From: Halopseudomonas salegens
GTDB lineage: Bacteria > Pseudomonadota > Gammaproteobacteria > Pseudomonadales > Pseudomonadaceae
Direction: 5' to 3'
DNA: 64,000 nt
NCBI RefSeq assembly: GCF_900105655.1
Contig: NZ_LT629787.1
Location: 558,001-622,000, forward strand
Part shown: one piece after another, positions 24,698 through 34,485 of the stretch
Position numbering within the stretch: position 1 is the first letter of the stretch
Layout: each line of letters opens with the position of its first letter
Program-made: the position numbers and the translations under genes
The notes under the pieces: generated by a model
Databases searched by the model: none
The model's input: the letters and a program-made list of their open reading frames with translations, nothing else
Told to the model about the DNA's origin: nothing

Positions 24698-25421
24698 TGT
24701 GAGTACTGCCGACATGACCCTGCTGCCGGGTTGGGCACTGGATGCCGCCAGCCTGCAGCCACTGCGGCAGGCGCTGTCGGAGACACTGCCGAGCGCGCAG
24801 ATTGATCTGGCCAACCTGCCGGCCCTGCGCATGGCCGAGTTGGAGCCCGGTTTGAGCCAGTGGGCCGAACAGTTGCGACCGGGTGTTCTGGTGGGTTGGT
24901 CCCTGGGCGGTATGCTGGCTTTGCAATTGCAGCGACGCTTTCCCGAGCGCTTTCCGGCAGTGGTCACCCTGGCCAGCAATGCCTGTTTCGTGCAGCGCAA
25001 GGACTGGTCTGCGGCGATGCCGGCGGCGACCTGGAAGACCTTTTACGCAGACTTTTGCGACCAGCCGGAGAAAACCCTGAAGCGCTTCGCCCTGCTGGTG
25101 ACCCAGGGCAGTGAGGATGCACGTGCCCTGGCCCGGGCTCTGCCCTGGGACAGGCACACTACCGAACAACGGCTGCATTTGCTGGCCTTGCTGGGCGTGC
25201 TGGATAACCGCGCCTTTCTGGCCCGTGCCAATGCGCCGGTATTGCATTGTCTCGGCGCTGGCGATGCGCTGGTGCCAGCCGCTGCGGCTGAAGGCCTGCA
25301 AGCCCTGGCTCCCTCAGCGCGTATTCGCCAGCACCCTGAGGCCAGTCATGCGCTGGCGCTGGAGCAGCCGGCCTGGGTCGCTGAGCAGATTGCGACTTTT
25401 CTGGAGTCGCTGCATGAGTGA
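24690..25421 (+). CDS. bioH: Pimeloyl-ACP methyl ester esterase
   Basis: The 243-residue alpha/beta hydrolase removes the methyl group from pimeloyl-ACP methyl ester, ending the BioC-BioH route to the pimelate moiety. The nucleophile is Ser71 in GWSLGG, the acid is in GAGDALVP and the base in EASHALALE. It overlaps bioF by 8 bp and bioC by 8 bp. The presence of both bioH and bioC in the operon shows the E. coli-type pimelate pathway. Confidence 0.93.
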   Translation: MTDVSTADMTLLPGWALDAASLQPLRQALSETLPSAQIDLANLPALRMAELEPGLSQWAEQLRPGVLVGWSLGGMLALQLQRRFPERFPAVVTLASNACFVQRKDWSAAMPAATWKTFYADFCDQPEKTLKRFALLVTQGSEDARALARALPWDRHTTEQRLHLLALLGVLDNRAFLARANAPVLHCLGAGDALVPAAAAEGLQALAPSARIRQHPEASHALALEQPAWVAEQIATFLESLHE

Positions 25422-26202
25422 GGCGGTAATCGACAAACGCCAAGTGGCAGCATCCTTCAGCCGTGCGGCCTCCAGCTATGATCAGGCGGCAGCTTTTCAG
25501 CGTCAGGTCGGCGATGATCTGCTGGCGGTGCTGCCTGCCATGCAGCCACGTCATGTGGTGGATCTGGGCAGTGGCACCGGGTTTTTTACCCGTGCCTTGC
25601 ACGCGCGTTATGCGGCACAGGTATTTGGCCTTGATCTGGCTGAAGGCATGGTGCGCCTGGCGCGGCAGCAACCGCCGGCCGTGCAGGGCTGGGCGGTGGC
25701 CGATGCCGAGCACCTGCCACTGCGCAGCGCTAGCCTGGATTTGCTGTTTTCCAGCCTGGCGGTGCAATGGTGCCCACGGCTGGATCAGGTATTGGCGGAA
25801 GCCCGTCGTGTTCTGCGCCCCGGCGGCTACCTGGCTTTTACCACCCTGGTCGATGGCTCGCTGCACGAGCTGCGCCAGGCCTGGCAGGCGGTAGATGGTT
25901 TTGTGCATGTGAACCGCTTTATGCCGGCGGCTGACCTGCAAGCGTTACTGACTGACAGCGGCCTGCGCATCCAGCATTGTCAGGTGCAGCCGTACGTCTT
26001 GCAGTACCAGCAGCTGAGTGAGCTGACCCGCGAGCTCAAGGCGTTGGGCGCCAACAACAGAAATCCGGGGCGCCCCGGTGGCCTGACTGGGCGCGCACGC
26101 TTGCGTGCCCTGACGCAGGCTTATGAGCGTTTTCGGCAGGCTGACGGGACCTTACCGGCAACCTATCAGGTAGCGCAGGTGATCCTGCAGGTGCAGGAGT
26201 GA
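25414..26202 (+). CDS. bioC: Malonyl-ACP O-methyltransferase
   Basis: The 262-residue SAM-dependent methyltransferase has motif [16 protein letters not shown], then [10 protein letters not shown], and the post-motif [14 protein letters not shown]. BioC methylates malonyl-ACP so that it can be elongated by fatty acid synthesis to the pimeloyl ester. [16 protein letters not shown] at the N-terminus is the BioC signature. The start ATG 25414 lies within the bioH end. Confidence 0.93.
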   Translation: MSEAVIDKRQVAASFSRAASSYDQAAAFQRQVGDDLLAVLPAMQPRHVVDLGSGTGFFTRALHARYAAQVFGLDLAEGMVRLARQQPPAVQGWAVADAEHLPLRSASLDLLFSSLAVQWCPRLDQVLAEARRVLRPGGYLAFTTLVDGSLHELRQAWQAVDGFVHVNRFMPAADLQALLTDSGLRIQHCQVQPYVLQYQQLSELTRELKALGANNRNPGRPGGLTGRARLRALTQAYERFRQADGTLPATYQVAQVILQVQE

Positions 26203-26216
26203 ACGAGGAAATGACG

Positions 26217-26912
26217 ATGGCACAGGTGTTTTTTGTTACCGGAACAGATACTGAAATCGGCAAAACCACTATTGCTGCGGGCTTCTTGCACGCGGCGCGA
26301 CAACAGGAATTGACGACGGCGGCGGTCAAGCCGGTCGCTGCCGGTTGCGAGCGAACCGCTGAGGGTTTGCGCAATGATGATGCCCTGACCCTGCAGGCGG
26401 AATGTCAGCCTGCGCTGGCCTACGACCTGATCAACCCGGTAGCACTCGAAGCGGCCATTGCCCCGCACATTGCAGCGGCTGAATCCGGGGTAACCCTGAC
26501 AGCGGCTGCTTTGCTGGCCGGTTGTCAGCCGGTATTGCAGCAGCAGGCAGACCTGACCCTGATCGAGGGAGCCGGCGGCTGGCTGGTACCCCTGAGCGGC
26601 AGTGAAACCCTGGCTGACCTGGCAATTGCTTTGCAGTTACCGGTGATTCTGGTCGTCGGCATGCGCCTGGGTTGCATCAATCACGCCCTGTTGACGGCCA
26701 AGGCGATCCGGGACAGCGGTTTGCATCTGGCTGGCTGGGTCGCCAATCAGATTGATCCGCAGATGAGCCGGCCGCAAGAGAACCTGGCGACCTTGCAACA
26801 ATTGATGTCAGCCCCTTGCCTGGGCGTGGTGCCCAGCCTGGCAAACGCCAGTGCTGCAGCGGTTGCCGGGCACCTGAAACTGAGCGACCTGCAGTCACAT
26901 CAAACTGACTGA
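26217..26912 (+). CDS. bioD: Dethiobiotin synthetase
   Basis: The 231-residue ATP-dependent enzyme closes the ureido ring. The P-loop is GTDTEIGKTT at the N-terminus; VKPVAAG, EGAGGWLVPL and a C-terminal WVANQIDP are family blocks. ATG 26217 is chosen because GAGG lies eight bases before it; the frame can also open at GTG 26199 or ATG 26211. It is the last recognisable bio gene here; bioA is not in the window. Confidence 0.95.
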   Translation: MAQVFFVTGTDTEIGKTTIAAGFLHAARQQELTTAAVKPVAAGCERTAEGLRNDDALTLQAECQPALAYDLINPVALEAAIAPHIAAAESGVTLTAAALLAGCQPVLQQQADLTLIEGAGGWLVPLSGSETLADLAIALQLPVILVVGMRLGCINHALLTAKAIRDSGLHLAGWVANQIDPQMSRPQENLATLQQLMSAPCLGVVPSLANASAAAVAGHLKLSDLQSHQTD

Positions 26913-26975
26913 CGGTCGTGCAAAAATTAACCAGATATGCCATTATCAGTGTAAATCCCACATCAGGAGGTTGTT

Positions 26976-27287
26976 ATGCCTTCAGTTGATCTTGTTTCCA
27001 GTGGACTGGCCACCGTACGTCAGGGCCAGAGCCGCATGACCAGCGCCGCCAGCGATATTGCCCGGGCCGGCCAGCAGCCCGATCCGGCGCAACAGCAGCA
27101 AGCTCTGAGTCAGGTTGGCAATGGCCAGCAGGCTCCAGCAGCTGCGCCTTTGGAAACCAGCCGACCGGTCAACCTGGTCGATAGCCTGGTTGAATTGCAA
27201 CAGGGTCGTCAGGAAGCCGAAGCCGGCGCTTCCGTTATTGATACGGCCGATGAGGTGCTGGGCACCCTGTTGGACGTTAGTGCTTGA
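26976..27287 (+). CDS. Small protein resembling fused flagellar rod termini
   Basis: A 103-residue protein with a strong ribosome site (AGGAGG) before ATG 26976. The N-terminal SSGLATVRQGQSRMTSAASDIARA resembles the flagellar rod/hook N-terminal helix (SGL...NIANA). The C-terminus, LVDSLVELQQGRQEAEAG then a VIDTADEVLGTLL helix, resembles the C-terminal rod helix (LV.EMV.L...R.YE). Between them is only a Gln/Pro/Ala-rich linker of about 35 residues instead of a rod domain. It has no signal peptide. Similar genes lie beside bioD in Pseudomonas, but function is unknown. Confidence 0.65.
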   Translation: MPSVDLVSSGLATVRQGQSRMTSAASDIARAGQQPDPAQQQQALSQVGNGQQAPAAAPLETSRPVNLVDSLVELQQGRQEAEAGASVIDTADEVLGTLLDVSA

Positions 27288-27333
27288 ACATGACGGCTGG
27301 TACTGACCAGCCGTTGCCATTGAGCTGAAACCC

Positions 27334-28173
27334 ATGCTGCTTTCTGCCGCGCTCAGCGGTGCAGTTACTCCTCCTTCCTATACCGCCAGGCAACCTGATT
27401 TGCCGAGCGTCTCCCCGCGTGTTCCCGATGCCGCCGTCAGCGCTGTTGGCGTTTCTGGTCAGGCGGTCAGTAATCGGCAAGCCATATCGCCCGCTGGTGT
27501 CGGCACGTCGTCCGCCTCCTCACCGCCAACCAATACAGAGCGCGAGGGGGATGGTGATGCCGAGGCTGCGCGTGCCGCTGAACTGGAACAACGTGCGGCG
27601 TCTGCCGAAGCTGAAATGCAGCGTTTGTTGCAGCAGGAAATCCGTACCCTGGCCCAGCGTGACCGAGAAGTACGTGCCCATGAACAGTCGCACCTCGCCG
27701 TGGGTGGGCAGTATGCCGGCCCGGTAAGCTATGACTTTCAACGTGGCCCGGATGGTCGCCAATATGCGGTAGGTGGCTCGGTAGCGATCGATGTGTCTCC
27801 GGTTGCGAACAATCCGGAAGCCACGTTGCAAAAAATGCAGCAGGTGCAGCGTGCTGCGCTCGCGCCTGCGGAGCCTTCGCCGCAAGACCTTGCGGTTGCC
27901 GCTCAAGCGGCACAGCAAGCTGCAGCGTCCCGCGCCGAGCTGGCACAGGAAAGCCTGTCCACTGACGCTGACGATGAGGACGACAGTGCCAGTGCGGTGT
28001 CGGGTAATGCGGATGCTGACGATGAAGGTGTGACAGCGGGTGAGTCCTCCAGTGAAAGCGCGGCAGCCGACAGAGTCGATGACTCCACCCTGCGCAGTCG
28101 TTCCGCTCTTGCGAGCTATCAATCCGCTGAGCAGGGTGCCAACCTGTCTTCGTTACTGGATCTTCGCGCCTGA
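27334..28173 (+). CDS. Putative metalloprotease-like protein (SprA-related, HExxH)
   Basis: The 279-residue protein has a disordered Pro/Ser-rich N-terminus (about 1-75), a helix (about 78-110) and a conserved core with HExxH (His116, Glu117, His120 in [18 protein letters not shown]) followed by a beta segment ([17 protein letters not shown]). This is the layout of the 'putative metalloprotease CJM1_0395/SprA-related' family. The rest is acidic and Ala-rich. No signal peptide is visible. It starts 46 bases after the rod-like gene and is probably cotranscribed. A protease activity is inferred from the motif only. Confidence 0.72.
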   Translation: MLLSAALSGAVTPPSYTARQPDLPSVSPRVPDAAVSAVGVSGQAVSNRQAISPAGVGTSSASSPPTNTEREGDGDAEAARAAELEQRAASAEAEMQRLLQQEIRTLAQRDREVRAHEQSHLAVGGQYAGPVSYDFQRGPDGRQYAVGGSVAIDVSPVANNPEATLQKMQQVQRAALAPAEPSPQDLAVAAQAAQQAAASRAELAQESLSTDADDEDDSASAVSGNADADDEGVTAGESSSESAAADRVDDSTLRSRSALASYQSAEQGANLSSLLDLRA

Positions 28174-28346
28174 TTGCTGACTGACACGCCTGACATGAGC
28201 GGTGATTGAGTCTGCAAGTCTGCTATCTGAGTGTATTCGACTCCTCTTTATTCGCTGGCCGGATGCCGGCGCTGCGGTTGATTTCCTGCAGCGGATGCCT
28301 GCTGTCGCTGAAACAATTTTCCTTGCCTGCTGAAGGGGAAAAAGGG

Positions 28347-28392
28347 TTGACATGGGTGCTCCATAAACGTATGTTTCAAACGTCTGTTTGAA
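28347..28392 (+). promoter_or_regulatory. fadE promoter with overlapping PsrA-type operator
   Basis: TTGACA (28347-28352), 17 bases, TATGTT (28370-28375) is a near-ideal sigma-70 promoter. Overlapping its -10 and start point is a perfect palindrome TTCAAACGTCTGTTTGAA (28375-28392), which contains the PsrA consensus (C/G)AAAC-N2-4-GTTT(G/C). PsrA is the fatty-acid-sensing TetR repressor of Pseudomonas beta-oxidation genes. The site lies about 80 bases before the fadE start. A small hairpin (TTGCCC/GGGCAA, 28393-28410) follows in the leader. The rest of 28174-28469 shows nothing further. Confidence 0.75.
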
Positions 28393-28469
28393 TTGCCCGA
28401 TGAAGGGCAACCTTAACGTGCAGCCAACGGCTGCTCTTGAACACCGATAACACCATTGAGGTCAGCACC

Positions 28470-30272
28470 ATGCCAGACTACAAAGCTCCCCTTCGTGATA
28501 TCCGCTTTGTACGCGACGAACTGTTGGGTTACGAAGAACATTACCAGAGCCTGGGTTTTGAAGACGCTTCACCGGATATGGTCAATGCCATCCTGGAAGA
28601 AGGCGCCAAGTTCTGTGAGCAGGTCATTGCCCCGCTGAACCGTGTTGGCGATACCGAAGGTTGCACCTGGTCCCCCGAGGGCGTGAAAACTCCCACCGGT
28701 TTCAAAGAGGCCTACCAGCAATATGTTGAAGGTGGCTGGCCGAGCCTGGCGCACAACCCGGATCACGGCGGCCAGGGTCTGCCCGAGTCACTGGGTCTGG
28801 CGATCAGCGAAATGGTTGGTCAGGCCAACTGGTCCTGGGGTATGTACCCCGGCCTGTCACACGGCTGCATGAACACTCTGGATACCCACGGCAGTGACGA
28901 GCAGAAGCACACCTTCCTGCCCAAGCTGGTATCTGGCGAGTGGACTGGCACCATGTGTCTGACAGAGCCGCATTGCGGTACCGATCTGGGCATGCTGCGC
29001 ACCAAGGCAGAGCCGCAGGCCGATGGCAGCTACAAGGTATCCGGCACCAAGATCTTTATCTCCTCTGGCGAGCACGACATGTCAGAGAACATCATTCACA
29101 TCGTGCTGGCCCGCCTGCCCGATGCACCGGCCGGTACCAAAGGTATCTCGCTGTTCATCGTACCCAAGTTCGTGGTCAATGCTGACGGCGAGAAGGGCGA
29201 GCGCAACGGTGTGCATTGTGGTTCGCTCGAGCACAAGATGGGCATCCACGGTAACGCCACTTGTGTGATGAACTTTGACGACGCTACCGGTTATCTGATC
29301 GGTGAGCCGAACAAGGGTCTGAACGCCATGTTCACCTTTATGAATACCGCCCGTCTGGGTACTGCGCTGCAGGGCCTGGCCCACGGCGAAGTCGCCTTCC
29401 AGGGTGGCATCAAGTATGCCCGCGAGCGCCTGCAAATGCGTTCACTGACCGGTAACAAGGCCCCTGAAAAGCCGGCTGATCCGATCATTGTGCACCCTGA
29501 CGTACGTCGCATGCTGTTGACCATGAAAGCCTTCAATGAAGGCAACCGTGCCATGGTTTACTTCACCGCCAAGCAGGTGGATATCCTGAAGAACAGCCAG
29601 GACGAAGAGCAGAAGAAAGCCGCTGAAGCCATGCTGGCCTTCCTGACGCCGATCGCCAAGGCCTTCATGACCGAAGTCGGTTTTGAAGCAGCCAACCACG
29701 GTGTACAGATCTATGGTGGCCATGGCTTTATTGCCGAGTGGGGCATGGAGCAGAACGTGCGTGATGCGCGTATTGCCATGCTGTACGAAGGCACCACCGG
29801 TATTCAGGCCCTCGACCTGCTGGGTCGCAAGGTACTGATGACCCAGGGCGAAGCACTGAAAGTCTTTACCAAGGTCGTGCACAAGTTCTGCCAGACCAAC
29901 GAAGGCAACGAGAACATTCAGGAATTCGTTGCGCCGTTGAACCAGCTGAACAAGGAATGGGGCGAGCTGACCATGAAGATTGGCATGGCCGCGATGAAAG
30001 ACCGCGAAATGGTCGGCGCGGCTGCAGTTGATTACTGCATGTACTCCGGTTATGCCTGCCTGGCTTACTTCTGGGCTGACATGGCTCGCGTTGCCAGCGA
30101 AAAACTGGCTGCCGGTACCAGCGACGAGGCTTTCTACAAGGCCAAGCTGCAGACTGCGCGCTTCTACTTCCAGCGCATCCTGCCGCGTACCCGCATGCAT
30201 GTAGACGCTATCCTCTCAGGTGCGGATAACCTGATGGATATGGCTGAAGAGGACTTTGCTCTGGGCTTCTAA
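28470..30272 (+). CDS. Acyl-CoA dehydrogenase, FadE1/DmdC-like
   Basis: The 600-residue enzyme resembles P. aeruginosa FadE1 (long-chain acyl-CoA dehydrogenase) and DmdC. The FAD block is [23 protein letters not shown], then [36 protein letters not shown] and [18 protein letters not shown] are the C-terminal dehydrogenase blocks, followed by the family's extra helical region. GAGGT before ATG 28470 sets the start. A PsrA-type operator in its promoter indicates induction by long-chain acyl-CoA. It ends at a strong bidirectional terminator. Location after bioD matches P. aeruginosa. Confidence 0.92.
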   Translation: MPDYKAPLRDIRFVRDELLGYEEHYQSLGFEDASPDMVNAILEEGAKFCEQVIAPLNRVGDTEGCTWSPEGVKTPTGFKEAYQQYVEGGWPSLAHNPDHGGQGLPESLGLAISEMVGQANWSWGMYPGLSHGCMNTLDTHGSDEQKHTFLPKLVSGEWTGTMCLTEPHCGTDLGMLRTKAEPQADGSYKVSGTKIFISSGEHDMSENIIHIVLARLPDAPAGTKGISLFIVPKFVVNADGEKGERNGVHCGSLEHKMGIHGNATCVMNFDDATGYLIGEPNKGLNAMFTFMNTARLGTALQGLAHGEVAFQGGIKYARERLQMRSLTGNKAPEKPADPIIVHPDVRRMLLTMKAFNEGNRAMVYFTAKQVDILKNSQDEEQKKAAEAMLAFLTPIAKAFMTEVGFEAANHGVQIYGGHGFIAEWGMEQNVRDARIAMLYEGTTGIQALDLLGRKVLMTQGEALKVFTKVVHKFCQTNEGNENIQEFVAPLNQLNKEWGELTMKIGMAAMKDREMVGAAAVDYCMYSGYACLAYFWADMARVASEKLAAGTSDEAFYKAKLQTARFYFQRILPRTRMHVDAILSGADNLMDMAEEDFALGF

Positions 30273-30286
30273 GCCAGTGCGATAAC

Positions 30287-30315
30287 AAAAACCCCGGTCA
30301 CTGACCGGGGTTTTT
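30287..30315. terminator. Bidirectional terminator between fadE and yjgA
   Basis: AAAAACCCCGGT (30287-30298) and ACCGGGGTTTTT (30304-30315) form a perfect 12-bp palindrome around a 5-base loop, with a T-run on each strand. It ends the rightward acyl-CoA dehydrogenase transcript and the leftward yjgA transcript. Confidence 0.92.
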
Positions 30316-30325
30316 TGCGTCTGGC

Positions 30326-30844
30326 TCAATCGTTTTCGACGATTTCGCGGATGCGTTTGAAAATCTTGCGCGAAGCGGCGGGTGGCTTGTTTTCCGCCGC
30401 TTCTTTGGTAGCCTGACGAATCAGCTGCCGCAAGGTCTGACGGTCATCTGCAGCCTGCGGGTAGGACGCGATAAAGGCTTCCAGCTCATCCGGTTTGCCA
30501 CTGACCAGCCGATCGCGCCAGCGCTCCAGTTGATGGAAGTACTCGGCATGCGCCTGGCTGCTGCTGTCCATGCGTTCGATCAGCGCGCGAATGCTGTCGA
30601 TGTCTTCATCGCGCACCAGTTTGCCGACAAAACTCAGATGCCGTTTCAGCGCACCACGTGCGGTGTGGCGCGGGGCTTCTTCCAGCGCCAGGCGCAGCTT
30701 GGGCTTGAGGTTGAGCTTGTCCAGCTGCTCGGGCTTGAGTTCGGTCAGGCGCTGGCCCAACTCACGCAGCTCGTGCAGCTCACGTTTTATCTGGGATTTG
30801 CTGGGGCCTTCGTCAAGCTGTTCTTCATCTTCAAAGTCTGTCAT
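30326..30844 (-). CDS. yjgA: Ribosome-associated protein YjgA/DarP (DUF615)
   Basis: The 172-residue protein matches YjgA (DarP, PF04751) throughout: the acidic start, SKSQIKRELHELRELGQ, LPLKPEL-type LNLKPKLRLALEEAPR and the C-terminal SRKIFKRIREI. In E. coli it assists late assembly of the 50S ribosomal subunit. ATG 30844 (MTDFED) is the family start; the frame continuing upstream to 31147 is antisense to pmbA. It is divergent from pmbA, the usual neighbour. Confidence 0.93.
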   Translation of the reverse strand: MTDFEDEEQLDEGPSKSQIKRELHELRELGQRLTELKPEQLDKLNLKPKLRLALEEAPRHTARGALKRHLSFVGKLVRDEDIDSIRALIERMDSSSQAHAEYFHQLERWRDRLVSGKPDELEAFIASYPQAADDRQTLRQLIRQATKEAAENKPPAASRKIFKRIREIVEND

Positions 30845-30959
30845 CGTCAACCTTTTGCGCGAATCAATAGCGGTTGCCGCCATGATACCGTGCTGCCGCA
30901 ACGCTGTCCGCAAACCGGGTCGCAGTAGGTTAAACTGTCGCACCACCAGAGGAGAACCC

Positions 30960-32321
30960 ATGAGCCAGAACCCGACATCACCCAGCCAAAGCCCGGAACA
31001 ATTGCGCAGTGAACTGGAGCAGCGGGTCGACTTTATCCTGCAGGAAGCCAGCAAACAGGGGGCAAGTGCCTGTGAGGTTGGTGTCAGCCACAATACCGGG
31101 CTGTCAGTGGGGGTGCGACAGGGTGAAGTGGAGACAGTCGAGTTCAATCGCGATCAGGGGTTTGCCATCAGTCTGTATGTTGGTCAGCGCAAGGGGTCGG
31201 CGAGCACCTCGGATACCTCGGATGAAGCAATTCGTACCACGGTGTCGGCTGCCTTGGCGATTGCCCGTCATGCCTCAGAAGACCCCTATGCCGGGCTGGC
31301 GGATGCGGCGCTGATGGCCAGGTCCAGTGAGCTGCCGGATCTGGATCTGTATCACCCCTGGGAACTGAATGCAGAAAAGGCTATTGAGCGCGCGCTGGCC
31401 TGTGAAGCCGCCGCGCTGGCTAAAGATGCACGCCTGACCAGTGACAGCGCCAATGTCAGCACTCAGCAGGGTTGCCGGGTTTATGGCAACAGTCATGGCT
31501 TTATCGGCAGCGCGATTGGTACCCGCCACAGCGCTTCGGCAGTATTGATTGCTGCCGACGAGCAGGGTATGCAGCGTGATTATTGGTACAGCATTGATCG
31601 TCGTGCCGACCGCTTGAGCAGTGCCGAGGCCCTTGGCGAGCGGGCTGCAGAACGTACCCTGGCGCGCCTGGGTGCGCGTAGCGTGAAAACCGCCAAGGTG
31701 CCGGTGCTGTTCGCTGCCGACCAGGCTGCGGGTTTGCTGGGTCAGTTGATGGGTGCGATTGCTGGTGGCTCGGTCTACCGTGAATCCACCTTCCTGCTGG
31801 ATGCCATGGGCCAGCCGATATTTCCGGACTGGGTCACCATTGATGAGCGTCCGCATCTACCTCAGGCCCTTGGCAGTGCGGCCTTTGATGGTGAGGGGCT
31901 GGCAACCCGGGCCAAGTCATTTGTCGATCAGGGTGTGCTGCAAAGCTGGATGCTCAGCAGTTATTCCGGGCGCAAACTTGGCCTACCCAGCACCGCCAAT
32001 GCGGGCGGGGTGCATAACCTGCATATCACGACCAATGCTGGCAATCTCGATAGCTTGCTGAAAGAGATGGGCACGGGGCTGCTGGTGACCGAGATGATGG
32101 GGCAGGGCGTAAATATGGTCACCGGCGATTATTCGCGCGGGGCCGGTGGTTTCTGGGTAGAGAATGGCGAGATCGCCTATCCGGTCAAAGAGATTACCGT
32201 GGCCGGCAACATGCGCGACATGTTCACGCAATTGCGTTGTGTGGGTAGTGACACCGAACGCCGTGGCAATTACCTGACCGGCAGCTGGCTGGTCGATGGC
32301 ATGACCGTTGGTGGAGCCTGA
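30960..32321 (+). CDS. pmbA: Metalloprotease PmbA/TldE subunit
   Basis: The 453-residue protein is the PmbA (TldE) half of the TldD-TldE protease, which degrades unfolded peptides, matures microcin B17 and affects the CcdA antitoxin. EVGVSHNTGLSVGVRQGEVETVEFNRDQG, SYSGRKLGLPSTANAGGVHNL and GVNMVTGDYSRGAGGFWVENGEI are family blocks. PmbA lacks the TldD zinc motif, and none is seen. GAGGAG before ATG 30960 fixes the start; the longer frame upstream overlaps yjgA on the other strand. Confidence 0.95.
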   Translation: MSQNPTSPSQSPEQLRSELEQRVDFILQEASKQGASACEVGVSHNTGLSVGVRQGEVETVEFNRDQGFAISLYVGQRKGSASTSDTSDEAIRTTVSAALAIARHASEDPYAGLADAALMARSSELPDLDLYHPWELNAEKAIERALACEAAALAKDARLTSDSANVSTQQGCRVYGNSHGFIGSAIGTRHSASAVLIAADEQGMQRDYWYSIDRRADRLSSAEALGERAAERTLARLGARSVKTAKVPVLFAADQAAGLLGQLMGAIAGGSVYRESTFLLDAMGQPIFPDWVTIDERPHLPQALGSAAFDGEGLATRAKSFVDQGVLQSWMLSSYSGRKLGLPSTANAGGVHNLHITTNAGNLDSLLKEMGTGLLVTEMMGQGVNMVTGDYSRGAGGFWVENGEIAYPVKEITVAGNMRDMFTQLRCVGSDTERRGNYLTGSWLVDGMTVGGA

Positions 32322-32366
32322 CAAACGCGGTTTTGCACGGAAGCAACGACAGGCAGGAGGCCTGAC

Positions 32367-32840
32367 ATGAAAAACGCTACACTGGGCGTCACCCTGACCT
32401 TGATTGTGGTTGCACAAGTGCAGGCTCAGCCTGTGTACCAGTGCACCGGGCCAAACGGCGAAAAGGTATTCAGTCAAATTGCCTGTCCGGACGGCTCGGC
32501 GGGTACCGAAGTCACTGTCCACAACCCTCCCCCCAGCGGTGATGGTGAACTGATACCCTGGGGGACGCCACAGGTTCAATCGAAGCCTGATACTGAGCCC
32601 CGAGCACGGGTGACCGTGGTTGGCGAGCAAAGAACATGTGACATTGACCTGTCAGCTCAGGAAATCCGGACAGCCATGGTCAAAAAGGAGGTTGTCGTTG
32701 GCATGACGACCGCCGAGGTCAAACGGGCGTTGGGTCAGCCGCTTGCCATCAACAGGAGTTCTCGAGGCGATGACCAGTGGGTGTACCCGGGCATTTACCT
32801 CTACATAGACAAGGATGGTTGCCTTGTCTCATGGAACTGA
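32367..32840 (+). CDS. Secreted DUF4124-domain protein
   Basis: The 157-residue protein has a signal peptide (about 1-20, VQAQ), a DUF4124 domain (VYQCTGPNGEKVFSQIACP) with two cysteines, a Pro-rich linker and a C-terminal segment (VVVGMTTAEVKRALGQP.AIN..., WVY, Y.YIDKDG) like the SmpA/OmlA-type fold that recognises outer-membrane or partner proteins. It is probably periplasmic. GGAGG before ATG 32367 fixes the start. Slightly separate from pmbA (45 bases), convergent with ptsO. Function unknown. Confidence 0.75.
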   Translation: MKNATLGVTLTLIVVAQVQAQPVYQCTGPNGEKVFSQIACPDGSAGTEVTVHNPPPSGDGELIPWGTPQVQSKPDTEPRARVTVVGEQRTCDIDLSAQEIRTAMVKKEVVVGMTTAEVKRALGQPLAINRSSRGDDQWVYPGIYLYIDKDGCLVSWN

Positions 32841-32869
32841 CTGTATATCGGGCTGGCAAGGGTGAACCC

Positions 32870-33142
32870 TTACTCACCCTCGCCAAAATAATCGTTGATC
32901 AATGCTTGCAGATCATCCAGCGCCTGTTCGGCGTGTTCGCCTTCACAGCAGATGCACACCTCGGTGCCTTTACTGGCGGCGAGCATCATGACCTGCATGA
33001 TGCTTTTGCCGTCGACCAGGCTGTTGGCACATTTTCCGACCTGCACCTGGCAGTCATGTTGTTGCGCGACGGCAACGAATTTGGCTGCAGCGCGGGCGTG
33101 CAGGCCGAGTTTGTTGATAATGGTAAGAGTACGGGTCGGCAT
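32870..33142 (-). CDS. ptsO: HPr-like phosphocarrier NPr
   Basis: The 90-residue HPr-family protein has the phosphorylatable His15 in NKLGLHARAAAK and the regulatory-site region around Ser47 (VDGKSIMQVMML). As the nitrogen-PTS carrier it passes phosphate from PtsP (EI-Ntr) to PtsN. It ends the long leftward rpoN operon, six bases after rapZ, as in other pseudomonads. Confidence 0.94.
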   Translation of the reverse strand: MPTRTLTIINKLGLHARAAAKFVAVAQQHDCQVQVGKCANSLVDGKSIMQVMMLAASKGTEVCICCEGEHAEQALDDLQALINDYFGEGE

Positions 33143-33148
33143 GGGGTT

Positions 33149-34003
33149 TCAATGTAGGTCGCGATGGCGAAGCAGCAGGTTTTTGGTGTGTGAAGCGAGT
33201 TCCCTGACCAGACGTTCGGCAATATAGACCGAACGGTGGTGGCCGCCCGTGCAGCCGATGGCGACAGTCATATAGCTGCGTTCACCGGCGGCGTAGCGGG
33301 GTAGCCACTTGCGCAGGAACTGGTAGATGTCCTGGTACATATCCTCGACCTCAGGCAGCGCATCCAGATAGGTACGGATTTCCTCGTCACGCCCGGAAAA
33401 TGGACGTAGTTCCGGTTTCCAATAAGGATTGGGCAGGCAACGAACATCGAATACCAGGTCCGCATCGACCGGTACGCCACGCTTGAAGCCAAAGGATTGC
33501 ACCTGAATGGAAACGCCCTGGCCCTGATTGGTCAGCAAGCGTTGTTTAAGCTCGTCACGGAGCTGATAAAGCGTCAGGTGGCTGGTGTCTACTTTCAGGC
33601 TGGCCAGGTCGATGATGGGTGCCAGCAGTTCCAGCTCCTGAGCGATGGCTTCAGGCAGTGACAGATTTTCATCGGTTAACGGGTGCTTGCGCCGGGTTTC
33701 GGAGAATCGCTTGATCAATACTTCGTCTGTGGCGGCAAGAAACAGCACGTCGCATTGAATACCTGAGGCACGCACCTGCCGCAGTAGCTCGGGAAATCGC
33801 GCCAGATCACTGGGCAGATTGCGAGCATCAATGCTGACGGCTACCTTGGGCAGCTGTGTATGGTGATTCTTGGCCTGATTCGCCAGTTCCGGCAGCAGGC
33901 CAGCGGGCAGGTTGTCGATACAGTAAAAGCCGTTGTCTTCCAGCAGGTGCAGCGCAGTGCTCTTGCCCGAACCGGAACGACCACTGACGACCACCAGACG
34001 CAT
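33149..34003 (-). CDS. rapZ: RNase adapter protein RapZ
   Basis: The 284-residue protein has a Walker A P-loop ([11 protein letters not shown]) at the N-terminus and the conserved C-terminal domain with [29 protein letters not shown]. In enterobacteria RapZ binds the small RNA GlmZ and directs its cleavage by RNase E, controlling glucosamine-6-phosphate supply; a nucleotide-binding role is conserved more widely. It starts five bases after ptsN and lies in the rpoN operon. Confidence 0.94.
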   Translation of the reverse strand: MRLVVVSGRSGSGKSTALHLLEDNGFYCIDNLPAGLLPELANQAKNHHTQLPKVAVSIDARNLPSDLARFPELLRQVRASGIQCDVLFLAATDEVLIKRFSETRRKHPLTDENLSLPEAIAQELELLAPIIDLASLKVDTSHLTLYQLRDELKQRLLTNQGQGVSIQVQSFGFKRGVPVDADLVFDVRCLPNPYWKPELRPFSGRDEEIRTYLDALPEVEDMYQDIYQFLRKWLPRYAAGERSYMTVAIGCTGGHHRSVYIAERLVRELASHTKNLLLRHRDLH

Positions 34004-34008
34004 GTCGC

Positions 34009-34467
34009 CTAGTCTCCGCTGCCGGCGTCAACCATGACCTGATAGAGGTCTTCGGCATTCGCGGCTTTGCGCAGGGCGGCCCGCAGAGTGGGTTGGTCCA
34101 GCCGTTCGGCCAGCATCTTGAGAATCTGCAGGTGCTCTTCGGTGGCTTCCTCCGGGACCAGCAAAACAAATATCAGGTCAACCGGTTCACCATCAAGGGC
34201 ATCGAAGTCGATTTTGCCATCCAGTTGCAGCAGTGCGCCAACCGCTTTACTGCAGCCGGACAGGCGACAGTGGGGGATGGCGATACCATGTCCAAAGCCG
34301 GTAGAGCCGAGTTTTTCCCGGGCAATCAGGCTTTCGTAAATGGCGTCAGCATCAAGGCTGGTGTGCTGGGCAACCAGTTTCCCGGTCAGCTCCAGCACGC
34401 GTTTTTTGGAAACGCCCTGAACACCGGCAAAGGTACGATCAGGGCTGAGGATTTGTGATATTTGCAT
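34009..34467 (-). CDS. ptsN: Nitrogen-PTS EIIA protein
   Basis: The 152-residue EIIA-Ntr protein has the phosphorylated histidine His66 in [12 protein letters not shown] and the EIIA blocks [16 protein letters not shown] and [18 protein letters not shown]. It is the output protein of the nitrogen PTS, affecting potassium homeostasis, carbon-nitrogen balance and polyhydroxyalkanoate formation in pseudomonads. It lies 18 bases downstream of hpf. Confidence 0.94.
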   Translation of the reverse strand: MQISQILSPDRTFAGVQGVSKKRVLELTGKLVAQHTSLDADAIYESLIAREKLGSTGFGHGIAIPHCRLSGCSKAVGALLQLDGKIDFDALDGEPVDLIFVLLVPEEATEEHLQILKMLAERLDQPTLRAALRKAANAEDLYQVMVDAGSGD

Positions 34468-34485
34468 GGGGTATGCGTTCAGGCC

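Noticed and set aside
30570..30959. N-terminal extension of the pmbA frame
   Set aside because: It runs antisense through yjgA and is Ser/Arg-rich; GAGGAG precedes ATG 30960.
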